Source of the DNA: Tieghemostelium lacteum
Taxonomy: Eukaryota; Evosea; Eumycetozoa; Dictyosteliales; Raperosteliaceae
Direction of reading: 5' to 3'
Assembly: GCA_001606155.1 (NCBI GenBank)
Contig: LODT01000028.1
Coordinates: 782,735-846,734 of the forward strand
Length of the DNA: 64,000 nt
Both the position numbers and the translations under genes were made by a program. Below the pieces are notes generated by a model. The model ran no database searches, was not told the origin of the DNA, and worked only from the letters and a program-made list of their open reading frames with translations. Positions 10,299 through 25,400 of the stretch are shown here, piece by piece. Each line of letters starts with the position of its first letter. The first letter of the stretch is position 1.

Positions 10299-13200
10299 AT
10301 GACAGAAAGCCCAGGAATAGCAAGTAACAGTAACAATACAGATACCAATAGTATAGGTTCTTTTGAATTGGTGAATAACACTCCTACAGAGATTGGCAGT
10401 TTTTCAGGTAAATAACACATTTTGTACTTAACACAACCCCCCCTTCTGTCTCTTTGTAGTGACAATGATTTAGATTATTTAAATATTCACTTTATAGAAG
10501 GATACATTGAATTTCTATAGAATTTCTTTAATTTTTTACTCCTATTCACTTCAAAAATTTTTGTGTTTTTTTTTTTTTTAATTTTTTTTTCTATTATTTA
10601 TAAATATCTTTTTTGTATTACTATTTATTGTTTAGAATATTTGTATAGATTTGATATTGAAGATGGAGAATATTAATCAATTTTATTCATCATCTTCATC
10701 ATCATCAACAGTAGGTGACATACAAACACCACCAACCAATTCACCTATAAATAGCAGTAGTAATGGTACCACCAACACAGAACAAGATGGATTTGATACA
10801 CCATTACACACAGAGAGATCTATTGACTCAGTTGATGTAAATAACCCAACAACACCAAACCCAGACAATAATAATAAAGATAATAATAGTACAACTACCA
10901 ATGGTACCAACTCACATAATGGAGACCAAATGAATGTTGATCAACAACAACAACAACAACAACAAACACATTCACAACCAGAACAACAAGATGTTGTATT
11001 AGAACCAGTTGAACTGGAACCTGAATTAACAAGTCAAGAAATACAAGAGCTAAAGTCAAAAGTAGTTAGAACCTCATTAGTTATAGGTGAGAAATGGTGT
11101 CCTGTCAATGCTATTTGGTATCACAAGTGGGCACAGAATTACTACACTCGTGATGACTTGGGTCCCATTGATAATAGTGTGCTATTGCAAGCAGATGGTG
11201 AAACAATGAGAGCAGGTCTCATTGAATCCAACCACTATATACTAGTTCCAGAGATTATCTACAAGAAACTAAAAGCTGTTTATGGCGGTGGTCCTGATAT
11301 CTACAGAAAGGTCATCAAGGGTACTTTTGCATCAAATAATGTCGATATGAAAATCCCATTCCCATTGCAATTTGTAAGATCAACAGATCTCACCAAAGTC
11401 ATTGACGGTTACGCTTTGAAATCAGAGTCTATTGCCTCTCTAAAGGACAGATACTGTAAAGTCTTTGGATTGGTACCTTCCGAAGTCAAGATTTGGGACT
11501 TTTACAAAAACAACAAACATGCAGAACTCAAACCACTTGAATACGTAAGCAACTCAAATCTTCTCGATAACCAATTAATCTTACTCGAGGAAAAGAATGC
11601 AGATGGAAGCTGGCCTGCTGACCAAAGACAAAGCTATTATAACTCTTACTATAATCACAATCAACGTACTGGTGCACCTAAACCCGGTATCACCGGTCTT
11701 ACTAACCTGGGTAACACATGTTTTATGAACTCTGCTCTCCAGTGTCTTTCCAACAGTTACCCCATCTCTAAATACTTTATCAACAACAAATTTGAAGATG
11801 ATCTCAACAAAACCAACCCACTTGGATGTAACGGTGAGTTGGCTCAAGAGTATGCAAATCTCATTAAACAAATTTGGAAAGGTGATCACACCTCAGTGGC
11901 ACCTAGAGGCTTCAAGGAGCAAATTGAGAAATTTGCACCACAGTTTGCAGGATACCATCAACATGACAGTCAAGAGTTATTGGCATTCCTTTTGGATGGT
12001 CTTCATGAAGATCTTAATAAAGTCAAAAAGAAGCCATTTATTGAATCTAAGGACTATGACGGTCGTCCTGATCAAGTGATTGCCAAGGAACATTGGGAAA
12101 TGCACAGATCTCGTAATGACTCTGTTATTGTTGACTGGTTCCAAAGTCAACTTAAATCCAAGTTGGTATGTCCAGAATGTGGAAAGATTAGTATCACTTT
12201 TGATCCTTTCATGTACCTTTCATTGCCATTGCCAACCAACAGCAAGAGATTGTTTAATATATTGGTAATTAAATTGGATAGTACCACTTCAATTGTTGAG
12301 GCTGTTGTTTCAATGGGTGCCTTCAGTGAAGTTATGGCTATTGTCTCTAGAGAGACTACAATTCCTCTGGAAAACATGGTATTTGCAACCACTTCCAATG
12401 CTAGTATCTCTAAGATTATAAAACCAGAGACTGCAGTCGATTTGATCAATCTCCGTGACTTGGTTGTAGCCTATGAGATTCAGACTAAAGATCCAGAGAA
12501 TCCAGAGGTTACATTCCAACAATTGAAAGTTCAAATGAAACAAACTGCTGCTAATTACTATAGTACCGCTCTTAGATATCCATTGATTCTTTCTGTTCCT
12601 TCCACTGTCGATTCTATGGAATCATTATATGAATGCATTCTCAATAGAATCAAACCAGCTCTAAAGAATGAAGATGAGATTCGTCAGATATTTGAACAAA
12701 ATCAAGAACAATATCAACAACAGCAACAACAGAAAAAAGAACAAGAAGAAGAAGAAAGAAAGGAAAAAATGACTGTTGATGGTGACAATCATCAACATGG
12801 AAATAGTGCAGATCATGATGATGAAGCTCCACATGGTCCTTACGGTCACCATGTTCACAATCATCGTGGGATGAGCTATGGTTCCGGTGGATATGATCGT
12901 GAACGTGATTTTCAAATGCGTTTTAATAGTATTGGAACCTATCCATCATCATCCTACTTTTCAGGCAGCAGATATGGACAATCACCACAATTACCAACTG
13001 ATCCACGTTTGATCTTCCAAATCTATGAAAATGTAAAATCATCACATGGGTATCTTGGATCAAGTCAAGCCCAAGCAGTTTCATTCCCAATTAAAGCATC
13101 AGAATTGGTTTTATTATGGGAAGAAAACTTTGAAAAATACCTTGACCCTGATTATTGCTCACCATTCCAAAAGTCACCACATCACAGAGATATCCCATCA

Positions 13201-13908
13201 GAACAAGATATCACATTGGAACAGTGTATTGAGTTATTTACAACCGAAGAGAAACTTGGTGAACAAGATCCATGGTATTGCAATCAGTGTAAGAAACATC
13301 AGAGAGCTACCAAGAAATTTGATATATGGTCTGCTCCACCCATTTTAGTTGTTCATCTCAAGAGATTCTCTTACAAGAGAACTCTTCGTGATAAATTGGA
13401 TATTGTTGTTAAATTCCCTCTAAAGGATTTAGATTTGTCTCCATTTGTCCTCAATAAGGATCAACCATCTCCAGTCTATGATCTCTATGCTGTATCTAAT
13501 CATTTTGGTTCTTTAGGTGGAGGACATTACACTGCCTTTGCCCTTAACGAACTTGAAAATACCTGGTATAGATTTGATGATAGTTCTGTCTCTGAAACTC
13601 AAAATCCAAATAGTATCGTATCTGATGCTGCTTATGTATTATTTTATCGTAGAAAAGATACCCATAATCCCGATTTTCATTTACATCAATCTTTACAATC
13701 TGAAACTCCAACTACAAATTCAGATTCAACTACTACTACCACTACAACTTCTACAGAAACTAATAATAATAATAACAACAATAATAATAATACAAATAAT
13801 ACAAATGATACAACATCAACAACAAACAATACTACTCATGAAAATGGTAGTGATCAAAATACCACTACCAATGGTAACAATAGTGTAAATGGTCATAGTG
13901 ATATCTAA
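10299..13908 (+). CDS. Ubiquitin carboxyl-terminal hydrolase, USP4/11/15 type
   Basis: Cysteine deubiquitinase. Exon 1 is 10299-10407 (MTESPGIASN...), intron 10408-10648, exon 2 10649-13908; 1122 residues. Join: GSFS then DLILKMENINQ; the acceptor tatag at 10644-10648 is the one that keeps frame. Low-complexity Ser/Asn/Gln leader, then a DUSP domain at about 165-290 (GEKWCPVNAIWYHKW), a ubiquitin-like segment, and the USP core. The Cys box is GLTNLGNTCFMNS with catalytic C394; the His box GGGHYTAFAL carries H996, followed by WYRFDDSSV. Zinc-ribbon pairs CPEC and CNQC are present. The two halves of the core are separated by a Gln/Glu/His-rich insert near 700-780, as in USP4/15. A Thr/Asn-rich tail ends the protein. 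It looks catalytically intact, unlike the USP-like domains of the RNF213-like genes. Confidence 0.93.
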
Positions 13909-14163
13909 AGATATATTTCAAATAAATAATATTTTTATCCTTAAATTTTAAAAAAAAACCAACAAATACCCCCTACTCTATAACCACTAAAATGTGAACC
14001 TTTTATCCCCAAATGTGTTTATTTTTAATTCTATTTGTTGAAACAACACACACTTTTTATTACCTTTAATTAATTTTTTTATAAATTTTAATTATTTATT
14101 TCAGCAAACAAGGCAATTTTTTAGTTTTTCAAAAGTAATTGAAAAACCTCAGGCTACAACAGA

Positions 14164-15981
14164 ATGAAAAATAGTTATAAAATTGTAGTGTTTGTAGTCG
14201 TAATGACATTGATCATTATTATAAATTACAACACTACATTAAATCTGTATACCAAGAATGCCGAAGAAAAGAATAATAAACATCCAACTAGAAATGATAA
14301 TAGAGATTATAATAATGATAAGAATTCTGCAGAGGTTGTAAATCCAATTGATAGAGAGGGTGATACTCCTGATGAAAGTGATCCTAGAGTAAAACCACAA
14401 CAGAATGGAAATAACAATAATAATAATAATAATAAGAATTTCAATGATTTTGATGATGATCAAGATGACTTCTCTTCTAATGGAGATTCAGATGATTTTG
14501 AAATTAACAAATATATTAATAACAATAATAATCTAGATGAATCTGATGAATCTATTGAATTTCAAGTTAAACCAACACCATCTGTTGACAATAAGGAGAT
14601 GATTAAAGATCAAAGTAAAATAACTGTAAATTTAGAGAAATCAATATCTAATTGGAATAGATGGGATTTAGAGTCTTTAAAGAAATCTGAACCTGTTGAA
14701 CATTGCCATTACTCTAATCATAGAGATTACAATGAGTCACCTGTTCATGTTGTAGTTGAAAATCGTCAATCTCCTGCTGAATTGGAGAATTGTGATATAC
14801 CTTGCAGAGCCTCTGATTCAAAATACATTGATGCCTCTGTATATTCTAGAGATGAATGTACAAAATCAATTTATACAACTTTGGAAAATGTTCCACCTCA
14901 TAGTATGTATTTAATAATATCATTGATCTATATAATGTTTATTCTAATAGGTTTTTAATTGGAAAAAGTGAAATTTGATATTGTATCTACAACTTCAATG
15001 AAAAGTGATGTTCCTATTGGATATTATAGTTGGAGAGAGTATCCTTATTATAGAAAACCAAAAGATAAGGTTTATGATGATAATCAGGGTTTAGTTGCAG
15101 CTTTTATTTCAAATTGTGGACCACATAAGAGATTGGATTGGATAGAGAGATTGCAAAAGGCTGGCGTTAGAGTGGATAGTTATGGTAAATGTTTGCATAA
15201 CAAGGACATACCTAAAGATAGAAATGGTCTGCCTAGTGATTATAATGGCGAGAAGATGGAAATTGCCTCTACTTATAAGTTTACAATGGCATTTGAGAAT
15301 GCTAATACTGATGACTATGTGACTGAGAAACTGTTTGGTATACTGACAGTTGGATCAGTACCTCTATACGACGGTGCTGCTAATGGTAGAGACTTCTTTC
15401 CAACCCCAGATGCCGGTATTTTGGCAAATGATTTCAATTCGCCTGAGGATATGGCTAAACATTTACTCTATTTGAACTCGAATGATACTGCTTATAGGGA
15501 GTATCTGAGATGGAAGACTACAGGCCCCACAAAAGACTGGATGTCTTTGATTGACAATTCTCTCTATAGTAGAGAATGTAGAACTTGTATAAAGACAGCT
15601 GATTTACATAGAAAAGTGGTAGGTAGAGTATTGCCTTCAAACTCTACTCATTTGGAGACTTTGATAAATGTACCAAAGACCTTTACAAAAGAGGATGGTA
15701 TTGTGGTTTATGTTAGAGAGAAATCAAAATTTTGGTTCCATGCATTACAAGTCCCATTTGGAACAACCTATCAACAGTTAAAAGAGATCTTTAGTAAGAA
15801 TATTCCACATAATGGTGATTTATATCAGGCCTATGACTATTGGTCAAAAGATCTCATCATTTCAGACAAACTTCATTCTAATCAAATTATCAATCTCAAA
15901 CAAGAACAAGAAATTGAGGTGCAATTTGTAGATTTGAATTTCTTTTGGGATTCTTTTAATACAATAAATAAAATTAAATGA
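14164..15981 (+). CDS. Alpha-1,3-fucosyltransferase, GT10 family
   Basis: Golgi enzyme moving fucose from GDP-fucose to N-acetylglucosamine-containing glycans. Type II membrane protein: a hydrophobic anchor at about residues 6-24 (VVFVVVMTLIIII), an Asn/Asp-rich stem, then the catalytic region. Exon 1 is 14164-14902 and exon 2 14969-15981. The 66-nt intron (GTATGT...AAAAAG) is a multiple of three and holds the only in-frame stop; splicing gives ENVPPHMKFDIVSTTSM and 583 residues. The GT10 signature FTMAFENANTDDYVTEKL starts near residue 351, followed by GSVPLYDGA; SNCGPHKRLDWIERLQ is the usual donor-domain start. The C-terminal ~140 residues extend past the catalytic domain. Acceptor specificity cannot be read. 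Confidence 0.88.
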
Positions 15982-16235
15982 ATAAATCTATTGTAAATAA
16001 AAAGCCAACACCACCCTTTATAGATTTGGTAAATACCATACACACACTAGTAATGTTTCTGTCAACAAATCCATTGGTAAAAAAAGAATACAAATTAAAA
16101 TACTACATAAAAAAAGGAATTATCAAAGAGAACAATGGAGATATTAATAGTTTCTTAAATTCTAGTTTACTTTTCCTGATATTTCGTTGTTTAGATTTAA
16201 ATAAGTTTTTCAGAAAGATGAATCAAATCCATTAA
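15978..16235 (+). CDS. Doubtful small ORF overlapping fucosyltransferase stop
   Basis: An 85-codon frame whose ATG overlaps the fucosyltransferase stop (ATGA). The product (KPTPPFIDLVNTIHTLV, then LNSSLLFLIFRCLDLNKFF) has an ordinary amino-acid mix rather than low complexity, but no family is recognised. In a eukaryote, translation from this position in the same transcript is unlikely. It may be part of the 3' UTR, a separate small gene, or a lost exon. Confidence 0.15.
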   Translation: MNKSIVNKKPTPPFIDLVNTIHTLVMFLSTNPLVKKEYKLKYYIKKGIIKENNGDINSFLNSSLLFLIFRCLDLNKFFRKMNQIH

Positions 16236-16458
16236 TCAAATTTAAATAGAAGATGATTACTTGAGCTTTTGAATTGAATAGTACCTGAATTTGGAAAATT
16301 ATCAAATATTATCTATTAATTTTATTTATACATATAACATTTGAAAAAATTAAAACTTATACTTTGAGGAAATAAAATAACGTAAATTTTTAAGTTGATC
16401 TCTTCCACACAAATCTTATACAAAATTTTTTTTTTTCTATCAATAATTTTTCATTACA
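16236..16458. other. Intergenic region before RNF213-like copy A
   Basis: AT-rich leader ending in a run of T residues about 20 bp before the ATG. No other feature seen. Confidence 0.4.
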
Positions 16459-19400
16459 ATGGGAGATCCTCTTGATGCAAATAAGTCCTATAGTGAACAA
16501 TATGGGCAAAATAATAATAGTATGAACAGTAACAATAGGAATAACCCTTTTCTACAAAACCAACCAATGTATGATAGCGCTTTAATTAATCAATTGTCAC
16601 AACAACAACAAAGACAATATATTACACAATATCCACAGCAGCCACAACAACAACAACAACAACAACAACATCATATGTATGGAAATTTACATGGATTTCC
16701 AAATACATTCCAGGGACCCCCAACACAACACAATAACCAATATATAGGAATACAACACTCACAAGATGGACCATATATACCAAAACCAATGCCAATTGAT
16801 AATGCTATGTTTGGTAGAAACGTCTATCAAATTCCAATACAAGATGTTGATATGGGACAACCAATACGTTATACAGAAAATCAATCAACACCATCATCAT
16901 CTGAATACTCTACACCTCCATCTATTCACTCTATGTCTATGGAAAATCAATCATCTTCTATTGCATCTATGGATTATAATATGGAATCTTCAGATTTACC
17001 AAACAATGATAACACAGGTGTTCAAGGTGTTTTTTCTAGATTAACTAGAATTAAAAACTTGTTTGCTCTAACACCCAGTATACCAAAGATTCCTGTAGAT
17101 TTCTTTGAAAAACCACTAGAGGAACTAGTACCAAAAATGGCACAGGCTGATAAAAAGGCATCAAGTTACTACTATGCTGATACCTTATTTAAAATTGAAG
17201 CCAATACCATCTCAGAAAGTTCAGCTATAGAAGCTGTACTAAAAAACATTGATAAAGCATCACATGACTCAGAGAAAAAGAAACTCATTACAATGTTTAA
17301 CTATTCCACCTTTCATAACCTTTTAGTACCAATGGTATTAATGGCTGTAAGATTTGATAGGTAAGTAGATATTAACCTCCTTTATGGTAATATAGATAGG
17401 ATACACTAACTATTAATTTAATTACTATATAGTGATTCTAGTGTATTAAGACATTTAAATTCAAAATCATTAGTTTTGAATAACCTTTTCAAAGTCATAG
17501 ATCCAAGAATGAAAGGACATGTTGAGAAGTTTATTGAAAAGCATATTGGTAATATGAGTTTGGAATTGAAGATTCAGATTGTTGTAAACTTTGCTGAATA
17601 TGTTCCACCTAGTCAGACTAAATTCCCAATGTTGAATTCAGTTTTTGATGAATTTGATAAATTAGCACAAAATGAACAGTTGAATTCGTCAATCAAGAAT
17701 GTAATGGCAAAGTTAAAGACACCAGCTAGAAAGAATGTTTTTAATATTCTGAAGCAACGTTATAATCTGTCTTTATCAAGTATATATGCAGAGTCACAGA
17801 GTGCCTACGCCATCAGAATCAAAGGTCAATATTTACTGTTATTCTTGATTACTGAGATTGAATGTGAACTCACTATAGCCAATGAATTCATTTATGATGT
17901 CTATAGAGATATTGATAAGATTGTAGATCTTCAAATTCTCACTATTCGTGTCAAGATTGCTTGTAGATTTTTAAAGAAACTGAATAATGAAGAGAGAAAA
18001 TTGTGTGCTAAGATATTGTATAGATTGTTTATCTATGACCCTGAATCATTCCTGAGACATGTAATTCCATTGCACTTTGACAATAGACAGTATGTCGATG
18101 AAATTCTTCAGCATTTTGAATCACAATTCACAGGTGATAAAGCTATTATGCTCTTCTCGGCAATCTGTAAATCAGAGGAATACTATGACTATTTCTCACC
18201 AGTTCTTCATAATCTATTAAAGAAGAAGGATGACAATCCAAAGAATAATATGAAGTGTCTGATGGAGGTATTTAAATCTCAACATGAACATCTAAAGAAA
18301 CTTCAACTTGCATTTCTAGATAGTGCCACTCCTCACAATATAAGTCTTATCTTTCTAAATTGTCCAAATTCACAGTTTATTCCAACTAATAAGCCTGTGA
18401 ATCAATTTAATTCCATTTCACTGATTTCTCAAGGTGAAACTGAATACCTAGCTCAAATGGACAAAAGAATGGTTTTAGACTCTACCACCAAACTCAGTTA
18501 TTTCTTGTATTGTCAAGATGTTGTGCAGAATCTAGTTTCATCATTTGAAGATCTTCAGACTAAAACTTACCTTACTGGTAAACTCAATGCATTCCTTTCT
18601 GGCTATGGTGAGAGGTTACCAAATACCTTACCATTCTTGATACTCCTAACAGAACTCATTCGTAATGTTCGTCTTTTTGTTGACTATAATAACATTTATC
18701 AAGATGTTGTCACTAAATTCTGGTTGTTACGTAAGAATGAGAGAGCACATTGGAACAGTCAGTGTAATGAGTATTATCAAGTACTGGATAATTTCATTAA
18801 TAACCTCATGTACAGTCTACAAACTATCAATAGCAGTTATGAACCCACCAAGAGAGATCTCTATATGAACTACTATAACATTCTAGTTTCATTTCAACAA
18901 AACAATTTGGTATCTATTGATTTAATTGAGTTCAACTACAGAAACAATGTTAAACGTCTGGAGAACCTTATGAAGATCTCGACAGTGTTGAACGAGTACT
19001 ATGGTTTTAGAATTGAGGATGGTAATGCACAAGCTGATCTACCTATAACTGACCGTATTGCAATACAAGAAAAGAGAATTATATCAGCTCGTGGGTCTAA
19101 AGGTGACTATTTCAAGAATCTTCAGAGTCTTGACATGATGATTCATTTCTCTCTAGTTGAACCATCAACATTCTTCCAAATCATCTTTCAGTTCTTTTTT
19201 GATAATGAATATCAATTAGATATTGCAATGGAGTCTACTAAAGTGTACATGAAGAAACTAGTTGACACTGATCTCACTATTCCATTGAATGATGTTTGTA
19301 ATAAGATATCAAATATCAGAGAGGAACAATATCAGAAAGAGTTACAAATCATCTCTAAGTATTTCTACCCTACCAAGAACTATGATGGTGACACTTTAAT

Positions 19401-22400
19401 CTCTCTAAAGTTATTCATTGACAAGGCTACCCTTCTCTTTGGTCTCAGAGATAACATTGTTCATCTCAAATCCTTTGTTGATAACTGTAAATATTTGAAT
19501 ATCAAAGGTCTTGATACTTCAATTCAACAAATTATAGAAAGAGTTGTTTTCATCATTAGAAATAACAAGTCAGTTCGAGAGGCAGAAGCTACAATGCAAG
19601 AAATCAACAACAAATACATTGGGTCACTAAACCACCACCATTTGTCCATCTTTAAATGTATTACACCTGAACTCATGGATTTCTATTCATCATTCTTTAC
19701 ATTACAATCATTTGATGATAACATTCAAATTACATCATTTAATTTGATTGGTGATCAGAAGAACTCAAATCTCTTGGATAATTCAGTTTATCTCAAGAAT
19801 TTATTGTCTGATATCATTCAACATAAAATGGATTTTGAAAAGAAAGGTGTAATCACTGAATACGAGTTTAAAGATTTCTGTAACATGATTGCTAAGATCT
19901 TCCAAAACAATACCTCTACCACCCAAAATATCTTGAAATTTGTAAATGATAATCTTTCACACATCAAGAGTCTTTTGAAAACTGGTGGAACTCAATCATC
20001 CCAGAGTTCATTACAAACTGCTATTGCAATTCTTGAAAGTTCACATTTCAGAAGTGATGCAAGTAAATCAGCATCTGGATCTGTTGGATGGTCTCTCACA
20101 ATCAAGAAATCATCACACATCTTGACTCACGATAAAGTTGAAGATTGTGTACAGGGTCTAACCATCTTCTCCACACAAGATAATCAAGAAAACAAGAAAC
20201 ACATTGAAACATTCAAAGATCTCTTTATCATCTTACAAAGTATTCATTCACTCCACATTGAACTTGATAGACTCTATCATCCAGAATTCATTGATGGAAC
20301 CATTACTTTTGATGTTTCTGGTAAATCCATTGATTCACTTCTTGCTTTGGAAAAGAAATATGATTTAATGATTACCAATTGGAAAACAATTATCCAAAGT
20401 CTTCCAAGACAACTTCTATTATTACGTGCACCTGGTATTTCAAGTCTTATCAGTCTCCTCAGAGGATTACTGAATGAAAATAACCCCAAGGGTAATGTTG
20501 ACAAGTTTGCAACTACTTTACTTAGATTCATGAAATATTGTATAACTGCTGAAGTAATCAATATCCAAGTGATAAAGAACACCATCATTGGTATTGGTGA
20601 TGCTCTATTTGCATCAAAAGAACCAACTAATTTCCTAAATCTATTTATTCCAAAATATTTAGAATCATTGGGGATTGATGATGATGATAGTCCACCAAGA
20701 AGAAATCAGAATGAGACAATATTCACTTTTGTACCTCTGGAGAAAAAGAGTAATCTTTTGAATGCTCTCATGCAATTGAATCAGTCATTGCCACATCCAA
20801 GACAACTCTTCTATGCTCATTCATTCAAACAAGATATTGATTTCTTCTTTAAAATAGTTGCAAGATTCCCAGATGAAACATTCTTTGTCATTGGAATTCC
20901 TCAAGAGAAAGAGAAACTTCTCAATTGGATTTCTAAACATTTCGCTGAAAACACCATAATGGACTTGGCAAAAGTCTATTTTGTCTCAACTGAAGAATCT
21001 GCTGCTAATAGTGAGATATTTTCATTCCTTTCTCAACACCAAACTCCATTCAATGAAGATTGGTCAAATTTCAAAGAACAATGGAAGAATAATTGTTACA
21101 AGAACTCTCATTTGAGACATGTAAAGAATTCACAATCAGTTTCATTGAACTTGGTTAAAGGTGTTTCTGGAAGTGGTAAATCTCATTATATCAGATCAAA
21201 ATGTAAAGGTAAACAAACCATTACAGTTCTAGTTCGTCATGAATTTGATTTGAATACTCTTGTCGAAAAGATCAGTTTACTCAAAGACAACAAAGAAGTA
21301 TTCATTCATTTCATCATTTCACCATTGTGTTCATTTGATGTTCTCAATCAATGTTTATACCCACTGATTGGATTTGGATTCATTTTTGGCAGTAAAGGAC
21401 ATTTTATCAATATTGATGAAAGTCTATCAAGTATATTCATTGAAATTGGGTCACCATTGGACAGTATTAATGGAAACTTCCAAAACTACAATGATTATGT
21501 ACAACAATCAATTCCAATTGTTTTCAATTTGGCAAACCATGAAAACCACAATATGCAATGGGATATAACTGATATTGAACGAACATGTTTCTCATTCACC
21601 AAATCTAACATGATTGAATATCCTGATATTAAAGCAGGAGATGGAGTTTCATTTGATGATTATCTAGCACACATCAGAAACATTATTGATAACAAATTGA
21701 AAATCAAACAATCTGTTAATTTCCTTAAAGAAGCTGGTTTCTGTATTCCAAGAAAGAATTTCCTCAGCCTTATGCATGAAAGATTACAATTTTTGGATGT
21801 ATATTACCAAAATTTGAAAAAGTATAAAGACATCAGTGAGAATCAAGCCTATGATGAAAAAGAGAGAATGTATATCAGTGGTACTATGAAAACTTTCCTT
21901 ACATGTGAGGAACTTTATAATGTACTCTTATTGGAATCCATTCAGTTATCTGATCCACATTACTCATCTGTTGATGAAATCTGGAAGAATCCACCATTGG
22001 TTACTTCAAGATCCATCTTGTACTCTGTGATTGAAGATGAAGTAGATATTAAACCCATTGTTGACTTTATCGATTTTAGTGGAAAGGGTAATGTTCTTCC
22101 CATTAATAAGCAACATGCATTGTTCTCTCTCCAAAGAGCCAAAGAAAAACCAAAGGAATTCAAAACTGCAATTTCAAATTCATTCAATATCACAACCAGA
22201 ACCTATATCATTAACGATTTGTCAAATCAATATGGGTTTGTTCTGACAAATGAGTTGGCTCATAGATTGGTAATCTTGAACAACAAGATCAAAACACAAA
22301 GATCTTTGATTCTTACTGGTGATACTGGTGTTGGTAAGACTTTTATTCTGATTTTCTATTCATTGTTAATCAATGCCTCCAATAATGCCATTCCAGATAT

Positions 22401-25400
22401 CATCTTTGATATTAAAGAAACTGTCAACAAAATTCTGAAAGAACCATACTACAAAGAGTTTAAATTGAAACCAATCACTATAGATGAAGATACAACATAT
22501 GGAAAGATTCCTGGTAATTGTAATGTTAACCACATTATTGATGCCATAAAACAAATGTACAATTATGAACCACAACCTCAACCCCAAGTTCAACCTCAAC
22601 CCGTAGTTAATAACGCTCAACAACCTAATGAACAAGCTGTTGTAGTTCCACCACCAAATCCTCAAGTTGCCAGAGCCAATCTCTTCAGTAAGATGGAACA
22701 ATCAATCAAAAAGATTCTATTGGAGAATCAATTGGTTTTCTTACCAAATACATCACCTTTGAATTTGATTAAGTCTTCAGCAGAAGACCAAAAGATCATC
22801 ATTAAGTTGGAACAACTGGTTTCGATGACCAAAGAGATGTGTTCAGTTAAATTCCAAAATCTATTCCATCGTATCATCATGCACAAGAAATTCAGCTCAA
22901 AAGAATTCAAAATCTTTGTTTTGGATATTGTAAGACAATCTTTTGAATTATCTAAAATTGATATAACATTGAAAATGGTTGTTTTCATTGATGAATTCAA
23001 TACAAGTCCTGATGATACTCTTGCTTTGATCTCTGAAATATTCATTGATGGAACACTTGATGGTGAAGGTCCACTTCCTAATAATATCTTCTGGATTGGT
23101 GCAATGAATCCATTATTAGAGTCTAAGGATAATATCAACTACACTGGTAAGACTAATGAAAATAATTTGGCATTCATTGTTCAAGAAATTCCACCATCAA
23201 TGAAGAATCTATTCTTTGATTATGGAACTTTCCAAGTCCAACAAGAAGAGAACTTTGTTGACACTCTCTTTAATTATCAACCTATTGTTGAAGAGAAAAT
23301 AAGTTATGATGATTTGTCAGTCTACAAGAAACATTTGAGAGATAGTATTCTCATTGGTCAAAGAACTCTCAGAAATGCAAATCAATCAAAGACTCATGTT
23401 TCAATCAGAGATATCATGAGATCGATTGATATCTATAAATTCTTCAAGACTGATATTGGTATTCTAATCTTGAGATGCTATTTCCCTAATATCGATAAAG
23501 AAAATGACAGCTATCTCATTCATTGGTTGGCTATTATATGTTCATTCTACATGACCTACGTCTATAGAACTAGTATTCAAAACACCAAGAGAGATGATAT
23601 GATTTCTGAATTTGAAGCATTAATCCTCAGTAACAATGTAGACCAACTCACCAACAGAATGTCATCTATGAAAACATTCCAATCAATATACTCTTCAATG
23701 TGTGATGAAGGTGTAACTAAACTCCCAGAAGGTATTGCCAGAACTGATTCACTACAATTGAATATATTCTTTACCATTGTCAGTATTGGATGTGGGATCC
23801 CATTATTAATCATTGGACCTCCTGGTTGCAGTAAAACACTCTCTTTCTCAATTGTTTTAGATAATATCAACACTCATAAAGATGATAAATCATCATTCTA
23901 CTCACTCTTCCCAAATGCAGTTGCATACAGATACCAATGTTCTGAACACACAACTGATGTTGAAGTCAAATCAACTCTTGATCGTGCAATTGAAAGACAA
24001 AAGTTTGTTGGTGCTGCCAAAGAGAATCGTGTTAGATGTATTATTCATTTCGATGAAGCTGGTCTTGTTGATGAAAGACTTTCACCAATGAAAGTAATGC
24101 ATGATTATCTTGATAAACTATCTCAGAAAACAAAACAAACTCAAGCACATGAAGATATTTCTATCATTATCTTATCCAACAAGATGTTAGATGCAGCCAA
24201 AGCCAACAGAATGTTAATTCTATTACATCCTCCAACAATCTCTGAAGAAGATGAGAAAGCATTGGTTATGGGTTGTCTCTTTGGATACAAGAAACAATTA
24301 TCCAATCATGAACATTTCATTTGTAATGCATTATCTAATAGTTATAAAATGGTCAATCAATTCTCAAAAGGAACCAAGGAGAATCTCTTCCATCAAAGAG
24401 ACTTTGTTTTCTTCCTCAGACATCTTCAGAGATCTTATCAGAAATTTGGATCAATCACATCAGAAGGTCTTTTAAATTCATTAGAAAGACATTTCAATGG
24501 TATCCCTTTGAATGATTTCCAAAATCTTGTTACTATCTTCTTTAGAAATCTTAATCTAACTGAACTCTCAAAGAATGATAATACCATTCTGAGAATTCAA
24601 GAATCACTTCAAGAAAGACTCTCTGATGGACAAAACCCCAATACCAGTGCATTCAGATACATGATGCTCATTGATCCATCTGAAAATGAAACCTCATTGA
24701 TGATTCTCAAAGAACTTGGAATCAAACATAAAGTCATCAGAATTGGTGGTTTTGAAAAAGACAGAACACCAGAATCTTTGGTATCAGTTGTCAGTAAAAT
24801 CAAGAATGAAATGGAACTTGGTGGTACTGTTGTATTGGTAAATACTAAACCAATTGATTCATGTTTCTATGATGTATTCAATAGATATTTCCAAATTGTG
24901 CATGACCCCAATGGAACTGTTAGATTCGTTGCAAATGTATCATTTGGTACTCACAGTGCAACATGTTATGTTCATCCAGATTTCAAGATCATTGTTCATT
25001 TACCATTGAGTCAAATGAAGAGTACCCACTTACCATGGTTGAACAGATTTGAGAAATACTATCTCTCTGTTGATCAACTTCTAAACCACTTCATTTCCAC
25101 CAATAACAAAGAAAAGAAATCATTCTTTGAATTACTGTTGACATCTGCTAAACATTTTGTTGATGAATTCCATCACAAGAACACCAATAACTCATTATTG
25201 TTTGGATATTCAAATGAAACAATTTCGTCATTGGTTTATCTGATTGCCAAGAAATCTATAGTTGAAAACAATGCAACAATCAATCCATACAGAGTTCAGA
25301 ATTTCAATGCTGAAAACGAAGAAGACCAAAAACAATCTCAAGAAAGAAACGAATTCCGTCACTTCAATTGGAAATTGTTGCAAATTGCCAGACCAGAGTC

